Assembly: GCF_002941025.1 (NCBI RefSeq)
Contig: NZ_PTJS01000001.1
Location: 3,100,001 to 3,164,000, forward strand
DNA from: Streptomyces sp. QL37
GTDB lineage: Bacteria; Actinomycetota; Actinomycetes; Streptomycetales; Streptomycetaceae
Reading direction: 5' to 3'
DNA length: 64,000 nt
In this document: one piece after another, positions 1-7,626 of the stretch
Numbering within the stretch: the stretch's first letter is position 1
How the letters are laid out: the number at the start of each line of letters is the position of its first letter
Position numbers and translations under genes: made by a program
The notes under the pieces: model-generated
What the model saw: the letters and a program-made list of their open reading frames with translations, nothing else
Told to the model about the DNA's origin: nothing
The model's database searches: none

Positions 1-80
1 TGCACGAGGAGGCGGAACGCAGGGGTGACGACTACACCTTCGCGCTGAACGGCCCTCTTCCGCCCTACAGCTTCGTCTGA
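1..80 (+). CDS. gvpF: Gas vesicle protein GvpF, C-terminal fragment (cut by window edge)
   Basis: Only the last 25 codons are present, read in the frame beginning at base 3 and ending in TGA at 78-80. The tail reads ...YTFALNGPLPPYSFV, the GP-PPYSF ending typical of the GvpF/GvpL family; the gvpL gene in this window has the comparable GPWAPYSF near its C-terminus. GvpF/L proteins are accessory proteins of gas-vesicle assembly. The gene lies immediately before gvpG, matching the Streptomyces order gvpF-G-Y-Z-J-L-S-K, so gvpF is a better name than gvpL. Upstream gvpO and gvpA would lie outside the window. Confidence 0.85.
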   Translation, partial: HEEAERRGDDYTFALNGPLPPYSFV

Positions 81-113
81 CGTACATCCCTCGCAGAGGG
101 GAGGCACCTGTTC

Positions 114-371
114 ATGGGCCTCATTACGCAACTGCTCACCCTTCCGCTGGCTCCGGTACGCGGTACGGCATGGGTTCTCGATCAGGTGGTGCAAGCAGCG
201 GAACGCGAGCACTACGACCCGGCAGCCGTACGCACGCAATTGGCCGAGCTGGAACGTGAACTGCTGAGCGGCGAAATCGACGAGGAAGAATTCGACCGAC
301 GCGAGGACGAACTGCTGGACTGGCTCGCCGAGTGCGAGGCCTACCGGAATCGTCCGGACGGCAACTCCTGA
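114..371 (+). CDS. gvpG: Gas vesicle protein GvpG
   Basis: An 85-residue protein. Residues 1-30 hold the GvpG signature (GLITQLLTLPLAPVRG..WVLDQVVQAAE), followed by a charged helical segment (LAELERELLSGEIDEEEFDRREDELLDWL), the usual composition and length of GvpG. GvpG is a minor gas-vesicle protein thought to act as an assembly factor or chaperone with GvpF/GvpL. The start is preceded by a purine-rich GAGGGGAGG ribosome site. It lies 33 nt after gvpF and 26 nt before gvpY, so it is clearly part of one operon. Confidence 0.93.
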   Translation: MGLITQLLTLPLAPVRGTAWVLDQVVQAAEREHYDPAAVRTQLAELERELLSGEIDEEEFDRREDELLDWLAECEAYRNRPDGNS

Positions 372-397
372 TGATGGGAGATTGAGGTGTTCGACAG

Positions 398-982
398 ATG
401 ACCGGAAATGCAAAGATAGGTGCGGCCCTGGTGGGCGGCTATCTGCTGGGACGTACCAAGAAGGCCAAGCTGGCGATCGGCTTCGGGATGTTCCTGGCAG
501 GCAAGAAGTTGAGCCTGGATCCGAGGCAGCTCGGCAAAATGCTGGCCGACTCGCCGCTCGTGGGCGGCCTGAACGACCAGGTCCGCAAGGAACTGGTGGG
601 CGCCACGAAGACGGCCGCCACCAATGCCCTCACACAGCGCGTCACGGGCCTCGCCGACTCCCTGCACAAGCGCACGCTCGAACTCGAGGATCCCTCCGGC
701 GCCAAGGCGCGGGACGAGGAGGACGAGGACGGCGTGGAGCCCGAGGACGACGACCTCGACGCGCGTGACGAGCAGGACGACGAGGACGGGGACGGCGAGG
801 GCACGGAGGAGAAGCCGGCCCCGCGCCGCAGGACCGCGGCCAAGAAGGCGGCCAAGCCGGCGGCCAGGTCCGCGGGCACTGCCCGGCGCACCGCATCGGG
901 CGGCGCGCGGAAGAAGGCCGTTCCGGCCGCCCGCAAGGCTGCCTCCGGGGCCCGCGGGAAGCGGGGTGGCAGCAATGGCTGA
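398..982 (+). CDS. gvpY: Gas vesicle cluster protein GvpY
   Basis: A 194-residue protein of the actinobacterial gas-vesicle cluster, named from its position between gvpG and gvpZ in the Streptomyces gene order. Residues 1-90 are a small folded-looking region with a hydrophobic GAALVGGYLLGRTKKAKLAIGFGMFLAGKK stretch. Residues 95-140 are very acidic (runs of D and E), and residues 140-194 are strongly basic and Ala-rich (RRRTAAKKAAKPAAR.. GARKKAVPAARKAASGARGKR), like the tail of an actinobacterial nucleoid protein. Its stop overlaps the gvpZ start by 8 nt (ATGGCTGA), so the two are translationally coupled. The molecular role is unknown; the two oppositely charged segments suggest an interaction or matrix role, which is inference. 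Confidence 0.8.
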   Translation: MTGNAKIGAALVGGYLLGRTKKAKLAIGFGMFLAGKKLSLDPRQLGKMLADSPLVGGLNDQVRKELVGATKTAATNALTQRVTGLADSLHKRTLELEDPSGAKARDEEDEDGVEPEDDDLDARDEQDDEDGDGEGTEEKPAPRRRTAAKKAAKPAARSAGTARRTASGGARKKAVPAARKAASGARGKRGGSNG

Positions 983-2129
983 CTCGGCTTTCAGCAAGCT
1001 CAAGGACGACGTGGCGAAGAATCCCGCCACCGACCGTCTCAAGGAAGAACTGCAGAACTACGTCACCGCCCGGGCGCAGCACGCGGTCACCAGTCTCGGC
1101 CACAAGCTGGGCGAGGGGGTCGGCAGACTCGCGGACGGCGGCGCCCCCGGAGGCGCCGCGAAGACCCTCGCCAAGGGCGGCAAGGCGCTCAGCGAGGGCA
1201 AGTCCCCCGCGCAGGCCGCCGTCAGCGCCGGCGCGTCCCATGTGAAGGACGCCATCAAGGACAAGGTCAAGGGCCTGTTCGGCAAGGGGCGCAAGGGCGG
1301 CGGAGGCAAGTCGAAGAGCGTCACGATCTCCGAGGACATCGACGTCGGTGTGCCGGTGCGCGAGGCCTACGACCAGTGGACCCAGTTCCAGGAGTTCAGC
1401 ACCTTCGCCAAGGGTGTCGTGAGCGTCGAGAAGTCCGACGACACGAGCAGCAACTGGAAGGTGAAGGTCGCCAAGTCCACGCGCAGCTGGAAGGCGAACG
1501 TCACGGAGCAGGTCGCGGACGAGCGGATCACCTGGACCACCGAGGGTGCCAAGGGGACGGTGAAGGGCGTGGTGACGTTCCACGCCATCACCGACAACCT
1601 GACCCGGGTCCTGCTCGTTCTCGAGTACTTCCCCAAGGGGCTGTTCGAGAAGACCGGGAACATCTGGCGCGCCCAGGGGCGCAGGGCCCGTCTGGATCTG
1701 AAGCTGTACCGCAAGTTCATCATGATGCGCGGCGAGGCGACCGACGGCTGGCGCGGTGAGATCCGCGACGGGGAGGTGGTCGTGGGGCACGACGAGGCCG
1801 TCGAGGAGGAAGAGGCCCGCGCCGAGGAGGAGAACGGCTCCGAAGCGGAGGAGCCCGAGTCCAAGGACGGCGAGGACGACGAACTCGCGGACGACGAGGA
1901 CGACGACCTCTCCCCGGAGGACGAGGCCTACGAGGACGAGGACGAGGATCCCGCCGACGAGGACGAAGAGGATCCCGCCGACGAGCCCCGCGCCGACGAC
2001 TCCTACGAGGACGAGGACGAGGACGTGGAGGAGGACGCGGACGCCGAGGAGGAGGAGCCCCTCGATGACGAGGAAGAAGAGGAGCCGGCCCCGCGCACCC
2101 GGCGCCGTACCGCCTCCGCACGGAGCTGA
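975..2129 (+). CDS. gvpZ: Gas vesicle cluster SRPBCC-domain protein GvpZ
   Basis: A 384-residue protein beginning MADSAFSKLKDDVAKNPATDRLKEELQNYV. Residues about 110-240 resemble an SRPBCC/polyketide-cyclase-like domain (VTISEDIDVGVPVREAYDQWTQFQEFSTFAKGV.. through the R-rich segment RAQGRRARLDLKLYRKF). The last ~115 residues are almost entirely Asp/Glu. A longer reading from base 624 overlaps gvpY heavily and reads Arg/Pro-rich shadow sequence, so ATG 975 is preferred; it overlaps the gvpY stop. GvpZ is the other Streptomyces-type accessory gas-vesicle gene. The SRPBCC fold binds hydrophobic ligands in other families; what it does here is unknown. Confidence 0.8.
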   Translation: MADSAFSKLKDDVAKNPATDRLKEELQNYVTARAQHAVTSLGHKLGEGVGRLADGGAPGGAAKTLAKGGKALSEGKSPAQAAVSAGASHVKDAIKDKVKGLFGKGRKGGGGKSKSVTISEDIDVGVPVREAYDQWTQFQEFSTFAKGVVSVEKSDDTSSNWKVKVAKSTRSWKANVTEQVADERITWTTEGAKGTVKGVVTFHAITDNLTRVLLVLEYFPKGLFEKTGNIWRAQGRRARLDLKLYRKFIMMRGEATDGWRGEIRDGEVVVGHDEAVEEEEARAEEENGSEAEEPESKDGEDDELADDEDDDLSPEDEAYEDEDEDPADEDEEDPADEPRADDSYEDEDEDVEEDADAEEEEPLDDEEEEEPAPRTRRRTASARS

Positions 2130-2166
2130 CATGCTCCGCCTACAGCACGGATGGGACTGATCCGAC

Positions 2167-2628
2167 GTGTCCGATTCACTGGCCGGCCGTATGGGGGCCT
2201 CTTCGGCAGCATCCCCGTACGGCCAGCAGCAGTCCTCCGCGAATCTGGCCGACATCCTCGAACGCGTCCTGGACAAGGGCGTCGTCATCGCGGGTGACAT
2301 CCAGATCAACCTGCTCGACATCGAACTCCTGACGATCAAGCTGCGCTTGCTGGTCGCTTCCGTGGACAAGGCCAAGGAGATGGGCATCGACTGGTGGGAG
2401 CACGATCCCTCGCTCTCCTCCAGGGCCCGCCCCCAGCAGAGGCCGCAGGCGGTGGACGCGTCGCGGGACGGGACGGCGGTTGAGGCGGAGAACGCACGGC
2501 TGCGGGCCGAGATAGCCGAACTGAGGGCCGCTGTGGGACTGCCGGCCTCATCGGCTGCCGGGGCCGGCCAGGACGCGCGTCCAGGGCGTCCCGAGGTGGA
2601 GAACGCGGAAGGTGAGGAATCGAAGTGA
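2167..2628 (+). CDS. gvpJ: Gas vesicle protein GvpJ (GvpA-like)
   Basis: A 153-residue protein starting at GTG. Residues about 20-75 are a GvpA/GvpJ domain (SANLADILERVLDKGVVIAG.. ELLTIKLRLLVASVDKAKEMGIDWWE), the amphipathic alpha-beta-beta-alpha unit of the gas-vesicle shell family. A low-complexity C-terminal tail of ~80 residues contains a short coiled-coil-like stretch (EAENARLRAEIAELRAAVG). GvpJ is a minor shell component. It follows gvpZ by 37 nt and overlaps gvpL by 4 nt (GTGA). Confidence 0.92.
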   Translation: MSDSLAGRMGASSAASPYGQQQSSANLADILERVLDKGVVIAGDIQINLLDIELLTIKLRLLVASVDKAKEMGIDWWEHDPSLSSRARPQQRPQAVDASRDGTAVEAENARLRAEIAELRAAVGLPASSAAGAGQDARPGRPEVENAEGEESK

Positions 2629-3446
2629 CCGCGGAAATGGACCCGGCGACGGGCCCGGAGATGTCCTACGTCTACGCCGTCAGCCGCGCCGGAGCCCCTC
2701 TGGAGGCGGCTCTCGCGGGGCGGCCGGGCCTGGAGGGATCCCCTCTGCGGACGGTCCGTGCCGGGGACCTCGTCGCCCTGGTCTCGTCGGTCCCCTCCGC
2801 GTCGTACGGAACCGAGGGCGTGAAGGCGCAGATGGAGGACCTCGGCAGGCTGGAGGTGCTGGCCCGCACCCACCACGCGGTCGTCGAGGCGGCCTACGAG
2901 CACGCGGCCGTGCTGCCGATGCGGCTGGTGACGGTCTACCTCGACGACGGGCGTGTCCAGGACATGCTCCGCGCACGCGAGGCCGAGTTCTCCGCTCTGC
3001 TCGCCCGCCTCGAAGGCCACGTCGAGCTCGGCGTCAAGATCTACGCCGACCCGCGCGAGGCGGTCGCGGTGGGCGGCGGCGCGGCGGCGGAGGCGCCCGG
3101 CTCACCGGGGCGCGCCTACCTGCAGCGGCGCCGCGCGCAGCAGCAGAACCACCGGGCGACCTACCGGGCGGCGGGTTCGGTGGCCGCCGAGGTACCGGCC
3201 CGGGTGGCCGGCATCGCCCGGGCGCACGTCACGCACCGTCCGCAGCAGGGGGACCTCGCGCAGGCCGCGGGCGAGAACATCGTCAACGACGCCTATCTGG
3301 TCCAGGACACCGAGGCCGACGCGTTCCGCGCGGCCCTGGCGGGGCTCGCCGACGACGTACCGGGCGTGCGCGTGGAGATCACCGGCCCCTGGGCCCCGTA
3401 CTCCTTCGCGACGCCGCCCGCGGCGGACAGCGGTGATCCGCGATGA
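2625..3446 (+). CDS. gvpL: Gas vesicle protein GvpL (GvpL/GvpF family)
   Basis: A 273-residue GvpL/F family protein: N-terminal YVYAVSRAG strand, LVALVSSVPSASYG segment, LEVLARTHHAVVEAAYEHAAVLPMRLVTVYLD core, and a C-terminal domain ending VRVEITGPWAPYSFATPP. Family members are assembly proteins that interact with the shell proteins. GTG start overlaps the gvpJ stop (GTGA) and its stop overlaps the gvpS start (ATGA), so this is a tightly coupled operon. The overlap fixes the start. Confidence 0.93.
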   Translation: MTAEMDPATGPEMSYVYAVSRAGAPLEAALAGRPGLEGSPLRTVRAGDLVALVSSVPSASYGTEGVKAQMEDLGRLEVLARTHHAVVEAAYEHAAVLPMRLVTVYLDDGRVQDMLRAREAEFSALLARLEGHVELGVKIYADPREAVAVGGGAAAEAPGSPGRAYLQRRRAQQQNHRATYRAAGSVAAEVPARVAGIARAHVTHRPQQGDLAQAAGENIVNDAYLVQDTEADAFRAALAGLADDVPGVRVEITGPWAPYSFATPPAADSGDPR

Positions 3447-3703
3447 ATGACGAACTGGGCGCCGCCATGCCCGGTGCGGGGTTCGGCGAACCCCGCACCG
3501 GGCATGGCGGCGCGCCCGACGAGTCCATCGAGTCCCTGGCCGGGCGCCAGGTAGCACTCATCGACCTGCTGGACCGCTTGCTGAACGGAGGAGCGGTCCT
3601 CACGGGCGATCTGGTCCTCTCCATCGCCGACGTCGACCTGGTGCACATCAACCTGAGAGCCGTGATCCGGTCGATCACGTCGGACGAACCGGCGCCGTGG
3701 TGA
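3443..3703 (+). CDS. gvpS: Gas vesicle protein GvpS (GvpA/J-like)
   Basis: An 86-residue protein with a GvpA-type domain at residues about 30-80 (RQVALIDLLDRLLNGGAVLTG.. LSIADVDLVHINLRAVIRSI). The start overlaps gvpL by 4 nt. The N-terminal 25 residues are encoded by a remarkable perfect inverted repeat (3459-3513, 27-nt arms with a single central base), so this region is a long hairpin in DNA and mRNA. The hairpin keeps the reading frame open. Minor shell-type protein of the gas vesicle. Confidence 0.9.
   Translation: MNDELGAAMPGAGFGEPRTGHGGAPDESIESLAGRQVALIDLLDRLLNGGAVLTGDLVLSIADVDLVHINLRAVIRSITSDEPAPW
3459..3513. repeat. Perfect 27-nt inverted repeat with 1-nt centre inside gvpS
   Basis: Left arm 3459-3485 and right arm 3487-3513 are exact reverse complements around base 3486; pairing stops at 3458/3514. 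It lies within codons ~6-24 of gvpS, close to the start codon. It could be a translational control hairpin, or a small fold-back sequencing artefact like those near 11.8 and 13.6 kb. Confidence 0.95.
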
Positions 3704-3735
3704 GGACCGTACGACGAATGAACGAGGAGCAGTCC

Positions 3736-4146
3736 ATGGACGACGATGCCGGGGCAGCACGGTCTCCCGCGCAGACGCCGAACCTCCAGGAGGTTGCCCA
3801 GGCCGCAGCCCGCGCTTTCGATCTCGTGCCCGCCGGGCCCGAGGAGGCGAGCACGCGCAGCGGACTCGCCCAGCGTCTGGAGACCGACCCGGAGACGGTG
3901 GAGCGCGACCTCATCAAGCTGGTGCTGACGATCGTCGAGCTGCTGCGCCAGCTCATGGAGCGCACCGCTCTGCACCGGGTCGATGTGGGCGATCTCCGTG
4001 AGGACCAGGAGGAGCGCATCGGTATGACACTGATGATCCTCCAGGACCGGATGTCGGAGCTCTGCGAGCGCTACGACCTCACCATGGAGGACCTCAACCT
4101 GGACCTGGGGCCGCTGGGTTCGCTGCTTCCACGGGATTCCGGCTGA
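3736..4146 (+). CDS. gvpK: Gas vesicle protein GvpK
   Basis: A GvpK-family protein (136 residues from this start): NLQEVAQAAARAFDLVPAGPEEA segment, then ETVERDLIKLVLTIVELLRQLMERTALHRVDVGDL and a C-terminal LTMEDLNLDLGPLGSLLP. GvpK is required for gas-vesicle formation in several systems. ATG 3736 has a GAGGAG ribosome site 6 nt upstream. In-frame alternatives are ATG 3718 and GTG 3697/3700, the last overlapping the gvpS stop; they would add 6-13 residues. Last gvp gene of the cluster. Confidence 0.9.
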   Translation: MDDDAGAARSPAQTPNLQEVAQAAARAFDLVPAGPEEASTRSGLAQRLETDPETVERDLIKLVLTIVELLRQLMERTALHRVDVGDLREDQEERIGMTLMILQDRMSELCERYDLTMEDLNLDLGPLGSLLPRDSG

Positions 4147-4194
4147 ATTTTCACCGCACCGTTTCGAGCCACGTCGAGGGGTAACACGAACACC

Positions 4195-4668
4195 ATGACT
4201 GCAGAGAGCGAAGAATCCAAGAAGGTAAACGGTTCTGCGGCAAAGGCCGGTACGGGTGCCAGGACGGCCGCCGCCAAGGGGCGACAGACCACTGCGGCAG
4301 CCGGCAACCACGCCAAGTCCGGCTCGGCGGTCGCAGCCTCGAAGGCCAAGTCCTCGGCACGGGACGCCAAGTCCTCCGCCGGGGAAGCCGCCCGTTCGGC
4401 GGAGACCGGAGTGCGGTCGGCCGGCCAGGCGACCAGGCGGGCGGCGGTCGCCGGCTGGGACACGAGCCGGCAGACCGTCCTGGACACAGCGGGGAAGGTG
4501 ACCTCGACGGCCACCACCGCCTGGACGGTCCTCAAGCACCGCAAGGCCATAGCGGTGGGAGCCGCAGCAGGTGTCGGCGGCCTCCTGGGCGGCGCGTTCG
4601 CCCTCGGACGCCAGACGGCCAAGACCCACGCCGGACCGATCACCCGCCTCACCGGCGGCCGGATCTGA
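4195..4668 (+). CDS. Ala/Lys-rich small protein at the end of the gas-vesicle operon
   Basis: A 157-residue protein not recognised as a named family. Residues 1-70 are low-complexity Ala/Ser/Lys (ESEESKKVNGSAAKAG.. SKAKSSARDAKSSAGEAARSAE). Residues ~75-125 are an amphipathic helical region, followed by a Gly/Ala hydrophobic stretch (AIAVGAAAGVGGLLGGAFALG) that may lie in or on a membrane, and a short basic tail. A GAGGGG site precedes the start. It lies 48 nt after gvpK and directly before a strong terminator, so it is probably co-transcribed with the gvp genes. Function unknown; the composition recalls the basic tail of GvpY. Confidence 0.8.
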   Translation: MTAESEESKKVNGSAAKAGTGARTAAAKGRQTTAAAGNHAKSGSAVAASKAKSSARDAKSSAGEAARSAETGVRSAGQATRRAAVAGWDTSRQTVLDTAGKVTSTATTAWTVLKHRKAIAVGAAAGVGGLLGGAFALGRQTAKTHAGPITRLTGGRI

Positions 4669-4701
4669 CCGGACCGCGGCACCCGCCGCACCCACTCCCC
4701 G

Positions 4702-4731
4702 AGAGGGCCGACAGACCACTGTCGGCCCTCT
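4702..4731 (+). terminator. Rho-independent-type terminator of the gvp operon
   Basis: Perfect 13-bp stem (4702-4714 with 4719-4731), 4-nt loop ACCA, then TT. It lies between the converging gvp operon and cebR, so it may terminate both. Confidence 0.85.
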
Positions 4732-4769
4732 TTCCGTGCCTGCGGGGCCAGGACCACCCGCCTGCGGGG

Positions 4770-5816
4770 TCAGGACGACTCGCGCACCACCAGCTCCGTG
4801 GGCAGCACGATCCTCGGGCGCTCCTGCGCGCCGTCGCCCGACGAGCGGTTCGCGATCTCCTGGAGCAGGACGCGGGTCATCGTGCGGCCCATCTCCTCGA
4901 TCGGCTGGCGCACGCTCGTCAGGGGCGGGTCCATGTGGCGGGCCACCGCGGAGTCGTCGAAGCCGATGAGGGCCACGTCGTCCGGGATGCGGCGGCCCGA
5001 CTCGCGCAGCACCTGGCGGGCGCCCGCGGCCATCACGTCGGAGGCGGCGAAGACCGCGTCGACGTCGGGGCGGCGCTCCAGCAGCTCCCGCATCGCGCGG
5101 GCGCCGCCCTCCTCGCTGAAGTCGGCCGGGGCGATGAGCCGTTCGTCGGGGTCGAGACCGGCGGCGGCGATGGCCTTGCGGTAGCCGTCGAGGCGGCGCT
5201 GGGCGCCGTAGACGTCCAGGCGGCCGGTGATCGTGGCGATGGAACGGCGGCCTCGCGATATGAAGTGGTCGACGGCCGCGCGGGCACCCTCGAAGTTGTC
5301 GGAGTCCACGGAGGGCAGCGTCTCCGCCGCGTGCCTGCGACCACTGATCACGGCGGGCATGCCGAGCTGTTCGAGGAGGTCCGGCAGCGGGTCGTCGGCG
5401 TGGACGGAGACCAGGAGCACTCCGTCGACCCGGTGCGCGGTCAGGTACTGGGCCAGCCGGCGGCGCTCGCGGTCGTTGCCCGCGAGGGTCAGCAGCAGCT
5501 GCATCTCCGTGTCGGCGAGGGCCGCTCCGACGCCCCGCACGATGTCGGAGAAGTAGGGCTCGGCGAAGAACCGGGTCTCGGACTCGGGCACGACGAGCGC
5601 GATGGCGTCCGTACGGTTACCTGCGAGAGCGCGGGCCGCGCGGTTGGGTACGTAACCCAGTTCAGCGACCGCCGCCTCGACGGCCTCCCTGGTCTGTGCG
5701 CTGACCCGCGGCGAGCCGTTGATGACGCGTGAGGCCGTGCCCCGCCCCACTCCGGCCCGGGCCGCTACTTCTTCGAGCGTGGGCCGCCCGCCACTCCGTA
5801 CTCGCGCTGCCGCCAT
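4770..5816 (-). CDS. cebR: LacI-family repressor of cellobiose utilisation, CebR
   Basis: A 348-residue LacI/GalR protein. The N-terminal helix-turn-helix and hinge are at residues ~12-62 (TLEEVAARAGVGRGTASRVING.. ELGYVPNRAARALAG), followed by a periplasmic-binding-like effector domain (VDGVLLVSVH, IGFDDSAVARHMDPPLTSVRQP). CebR represses cellobiose uptake and hydrolysis genes and is released by cellobiose. The assignment as CebR rests on the adjacent cebEFG-bglC genes and on three copies of the GGGAGCGCTCCC palindrome, the known CebR box, in the gene cluster, one of them 111 nt upstream of this gene (autoregulation). It lies downstream of bglC on the same strand, with its own terminator-separated promoter region. 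Confidence 0.9.
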   Translation of the reverse strand: MAAARVRSGGRPTLEEVAARAGVGRGTASRVINGSPRVSAQTREAVEAAVAELGYVPNRAARALAGNRTDAIALVVPESETRFFAEPYFSDIVRGVGAALADTEMQLLLTLAGNDRERRRLAQYLTAHRVDGVLLVSVHADDPLPDLLEQLGMPAVISGRRHAAETLPSVDSDNFEGARAAVDHFISRGRRSIATITGRLDVYGAQRRLDGYRKAIAAAGLDPDERLIAPADFSEEGGARAMRELLERRPDVDAVFAASDVMAAGARQVLRESGRRIPDDVALIGFDDSAVARHMDPPLTSVRQPIEEMGRTMTRVLLQEIANRSSGDGAQERPRIVLPTELVVRESS

Positions 5817-5926
5817 GGCTGCCTCCCGTTCGCGGTCAATTTCTCACAGCGGGTTGGCCAAACCAAGTCCCACCGTCCGATCCCTGACGCTTGTCCGGAC
5901 CCGGCGGTCCGTGAAGCGCCACAACT

Positions 5927-5944
5927 CTTGGGAGCGCTCCCAAG
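5927..5944. promoter_or_regulatory. CebR operator upstream of cebR
   Basis: Perfect 18-bp palindrome CTTGGGAGCGCTCCCAAG, containing the full 14-bp CebR box TGGGAGCGCTCCCA. It lies 111 nt upstream of the cebR start and about 100 nt beyond the bglC stop, implying autoregulation of cebR. Confidence 0.9.
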
Positions 5945-5989
5945 CCTACGTCGTCCGGATGACGAACACGTAAGGCGGGCGGACGGGAA

Positions 5990-6032
5990 CGGAAAAGCGG
6001 GACCCGGCGGTGTGCCGGGTCCCGCTTTTCCG
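5990..6032. terminator. Terminator at the end of the ceb-bglC operon
   Basis: Perfect 19-bp stem (5990-6008 with 6014-6032) around a 5-nt loop. The AAAA/TTTT tracts are inside the stem, so it has no classical U-tail. It sits 12 nt past the bglC stop and before the cebR promoter. Confidence 0.8.
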
Positions 6033-6044
6033 TGCCGGTCGGGG

Positions 6045-7502
6045 TCAGACGGTCCCGACCGGGGGCAGTGCGTGGCGGCGGATCACGTCGGAGTACCAGT
6101 GGGCACTCGTCTTGGGGATCCTGCGCTGGGAGGCGTAGTCGACGTACACCGCGCCGAAGCGCTTCGAATAGCCGTACGCCCACTCGAAGTTGTCCATCAG
6201 CGACCAGAGGAAGTAGCCCCGGACGTCCGCGCCGTCGGCGACGGCCCGCCGCACGGCGTCGAGGTGACCGTGCAGGTACGCGACCCGCTCCGGGTCCTCG
6301 ACCTTGCCCTCCGGAGAGACGTAGTCGTCGAACGCGGCGCCGTTCTCGGTGACCATCAGCGGGAGGCCCGGGTGATCCCTGGTGACGTCCATGAGCAGGT
6401 TGTAGAGCCCGTCGGGGTCGATCGACCAGTCCATCGCGGTGCGCTCCTTCCCCTCGGCGAGGTGGAAGGCGACGTGCTCGGAGCCGGGCCAGGGGGAATG
6501 GTCGCTGGCGCCGTGGGCGTCGCTGCGCGCGTAGTCGGCGCCTTCCACCGGGGTGGAGACCAGCGTCGGCGTGTAGTAGTTGATGCCGAGGGCGTCGACC
6601 GGGCGGGAGATGGTGGCGAGGTCGCCGTCCCTGACCAGCTTCGACCAGTCCACCAGGTGCGAGGTGTCGGTGATCAGGTCCTCGGGGTACTCCCCGCGCA
6701 GCATCGGACCGGTGAAGACGCGGTTGCCGACCGCGTCGATGCGGCGGGCGGCGTCCGCGTCGGCCTCGCTGCCGGTGAGCGGGCGGACCTGGTGGAGGTT
6801 GAGGGTGACCGAGGTCTGCGCCGCAGCGGGGAGTTGGGCGCGCAGAACCTCGATCGCCCGGCCATGGGCGAGGTTGAGGTGATGGGCCGCCTGCAGCGCC
6901 GCTGCGGGCTCGGTACGGCCGGGGGCGTGCACACCGGAGCCGTAACCGAGGTAGGCCGAGCACCAGGGCTCGTTGAGGGTGGTCCACATGCCGACGCGGT
7001 CGCCGAGGGCGCCCGAGACGATGGCGGCGTAGTCGGCGAAGCGGTCGGCGGTCACGCGCTCGGGCCAGCCGCCGGCGTCCTCCAGCTCCTGGGGCAGGTC
7101 CCAGTGGTAGAGGGTGGCGACGGGCATGATACCGGCGTCCAGCAGCTCGTCGACGAGCTTGCGGTAGAAGTCCAGACCGCGCTCGACGGCGGGGCCGCGG
7201 CCGGTGGGCTGGACCCGGGACCAGGAGACGGAGAAGCGGTACGCCTTGAGCCCGAGCTGCTTCATGAGCGCGACGTCGTCGCGGTAGCGGTGGTAGTGGT
7301 CGGCGGCGATGTCACCGGTGTCGCCGTTGCGGACCTTGCCGGGGGTACGGCTGAAGGTGTCCCAGATGGACGGCGTGCGGCCGTCCTCGGCGGCAGCGCC
7401 CTCGACCTGGTAGGAGGCGGTCGCCGCGCCCCAGATGAAGCCCGTGGGGAACTGTGCCTCGGGCGCCTGCTTCGGGGTGGTGTCGGGTCGTACGGCTGTC
7501 AT
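6045..7502 (-). CDS. bglC: GH1 beta-glucosidase BglC
   Basis: A 485-residue glycoside hydrolase family 1 enzyme without a signal peptide, so intracellular. It hydrolyses imported cellobiose and short cello-oligosaccharides to glucose. The N-terminal [19 protein letters not shown] signature is at ~18-36; the acid/base Glu178 is in TLNEPW, the nucleophile Glu386 in TENG, and the aglycone-site motif [12 protein letters not shown] lies near the C-terminus. Full GH1 length. Last gene of the cebEFG-bglC operon. A CebR box ends 2 nt before the start codon and overlaps the likely ribosome site (GGGAGCG), so CebR could block both transcription and translation initiation here. Confidence 0.95.
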   Translation of the reverse strand: MTAVRPDTTPKQAPEAQFPTGFIWGAATASYQVEGAAAEDGRTPSIWDTFSRTPGKVRNGDTGDIAADHYHRYRDDVALMKQLGLKAYRFSVSWSRVQPTGRGPAVERGLDFYRKLVDELLDAGIMPVATLYHWDLPQELEDAGGWPERVTADRFADYAAIVSGALGDRVGMWTTLNEPWCSAYLGYGSGVHAPGRTEPAAALQAAHHLNLAHGRAIEVLRAQLPAAAQTSVTLNLHQVRPLTGSEADADAARRIDAVGNRVFTGPMLRGEYPEDLITDTSHLVDWSKLVRDGDLATISRPVDALGINYYTPTLVSTPVEGADYARSDAHGASDHSPWPGSEHVAFHLAEGKERTAMDWSIDPDGLYNLLMDVTRDHPGLPLMVTENGAAFDDYVSPEGKVEDPERVAYLHGHLDAVRRAVADGADVRGYFLWSLMDNFEWAYGYSKRFGAVYVDYASQRRIPKTSAHWYSDVIRRHALPPVGTV

Positions 7503-7503
7503 G

Positions 7504-7517
7504 CGGGAGCGCTCCCA
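7504..7517. promoter_or_regulatory. CebR operator abutting the bglC start
   Basis: CGGGAGCGCTCCCA: perfect 12-bp core palindrome GGGAGCGCTCCC, with one difference from TGGGAGCGCTCCCA at the first base. It is one base away from the bglC ATG and contains its probable Shine-Dalgarno sequence. Confidence 0.85.
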
Positions 7518-7559
7518 TGGTGTGGAGGGACGAGGACGGGGAAGTGCGGGACCCGGTAA

Positions 7560-7593
7560 CCGTACGGCCTGTGGTCAGCTACAGGCCGTACGG
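7560..7593. terminator. Stem-loop between cebG and bglC
   Basis: Stem 7560-7572 pairs with 7581-7593 (13 bp, 8-nt loop). No T-tract. Located 33 nt past the cebG stop and about 57 nt before bglC; it may be a processing or partial-termination element separating bglC expression from the transporter genes. Confidence 0.6.
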
Positions 7594-7626
7594 GCGGCCG
7601 GGTACGGACCGCGGCGGACGGGCAGG

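Noticed and set aside
642..3020. 792-codon open frame on the minus strand across the gvp genes
   Set aside because: Runs opposite five overlapping gas-vesicle genes with clear families and coupled starts.
5928..7559. 543-codon open frame on the plus strand
   Set aside because: Antisense shadow of the GH1 beta-glucosidase gene; no recognisable domains.
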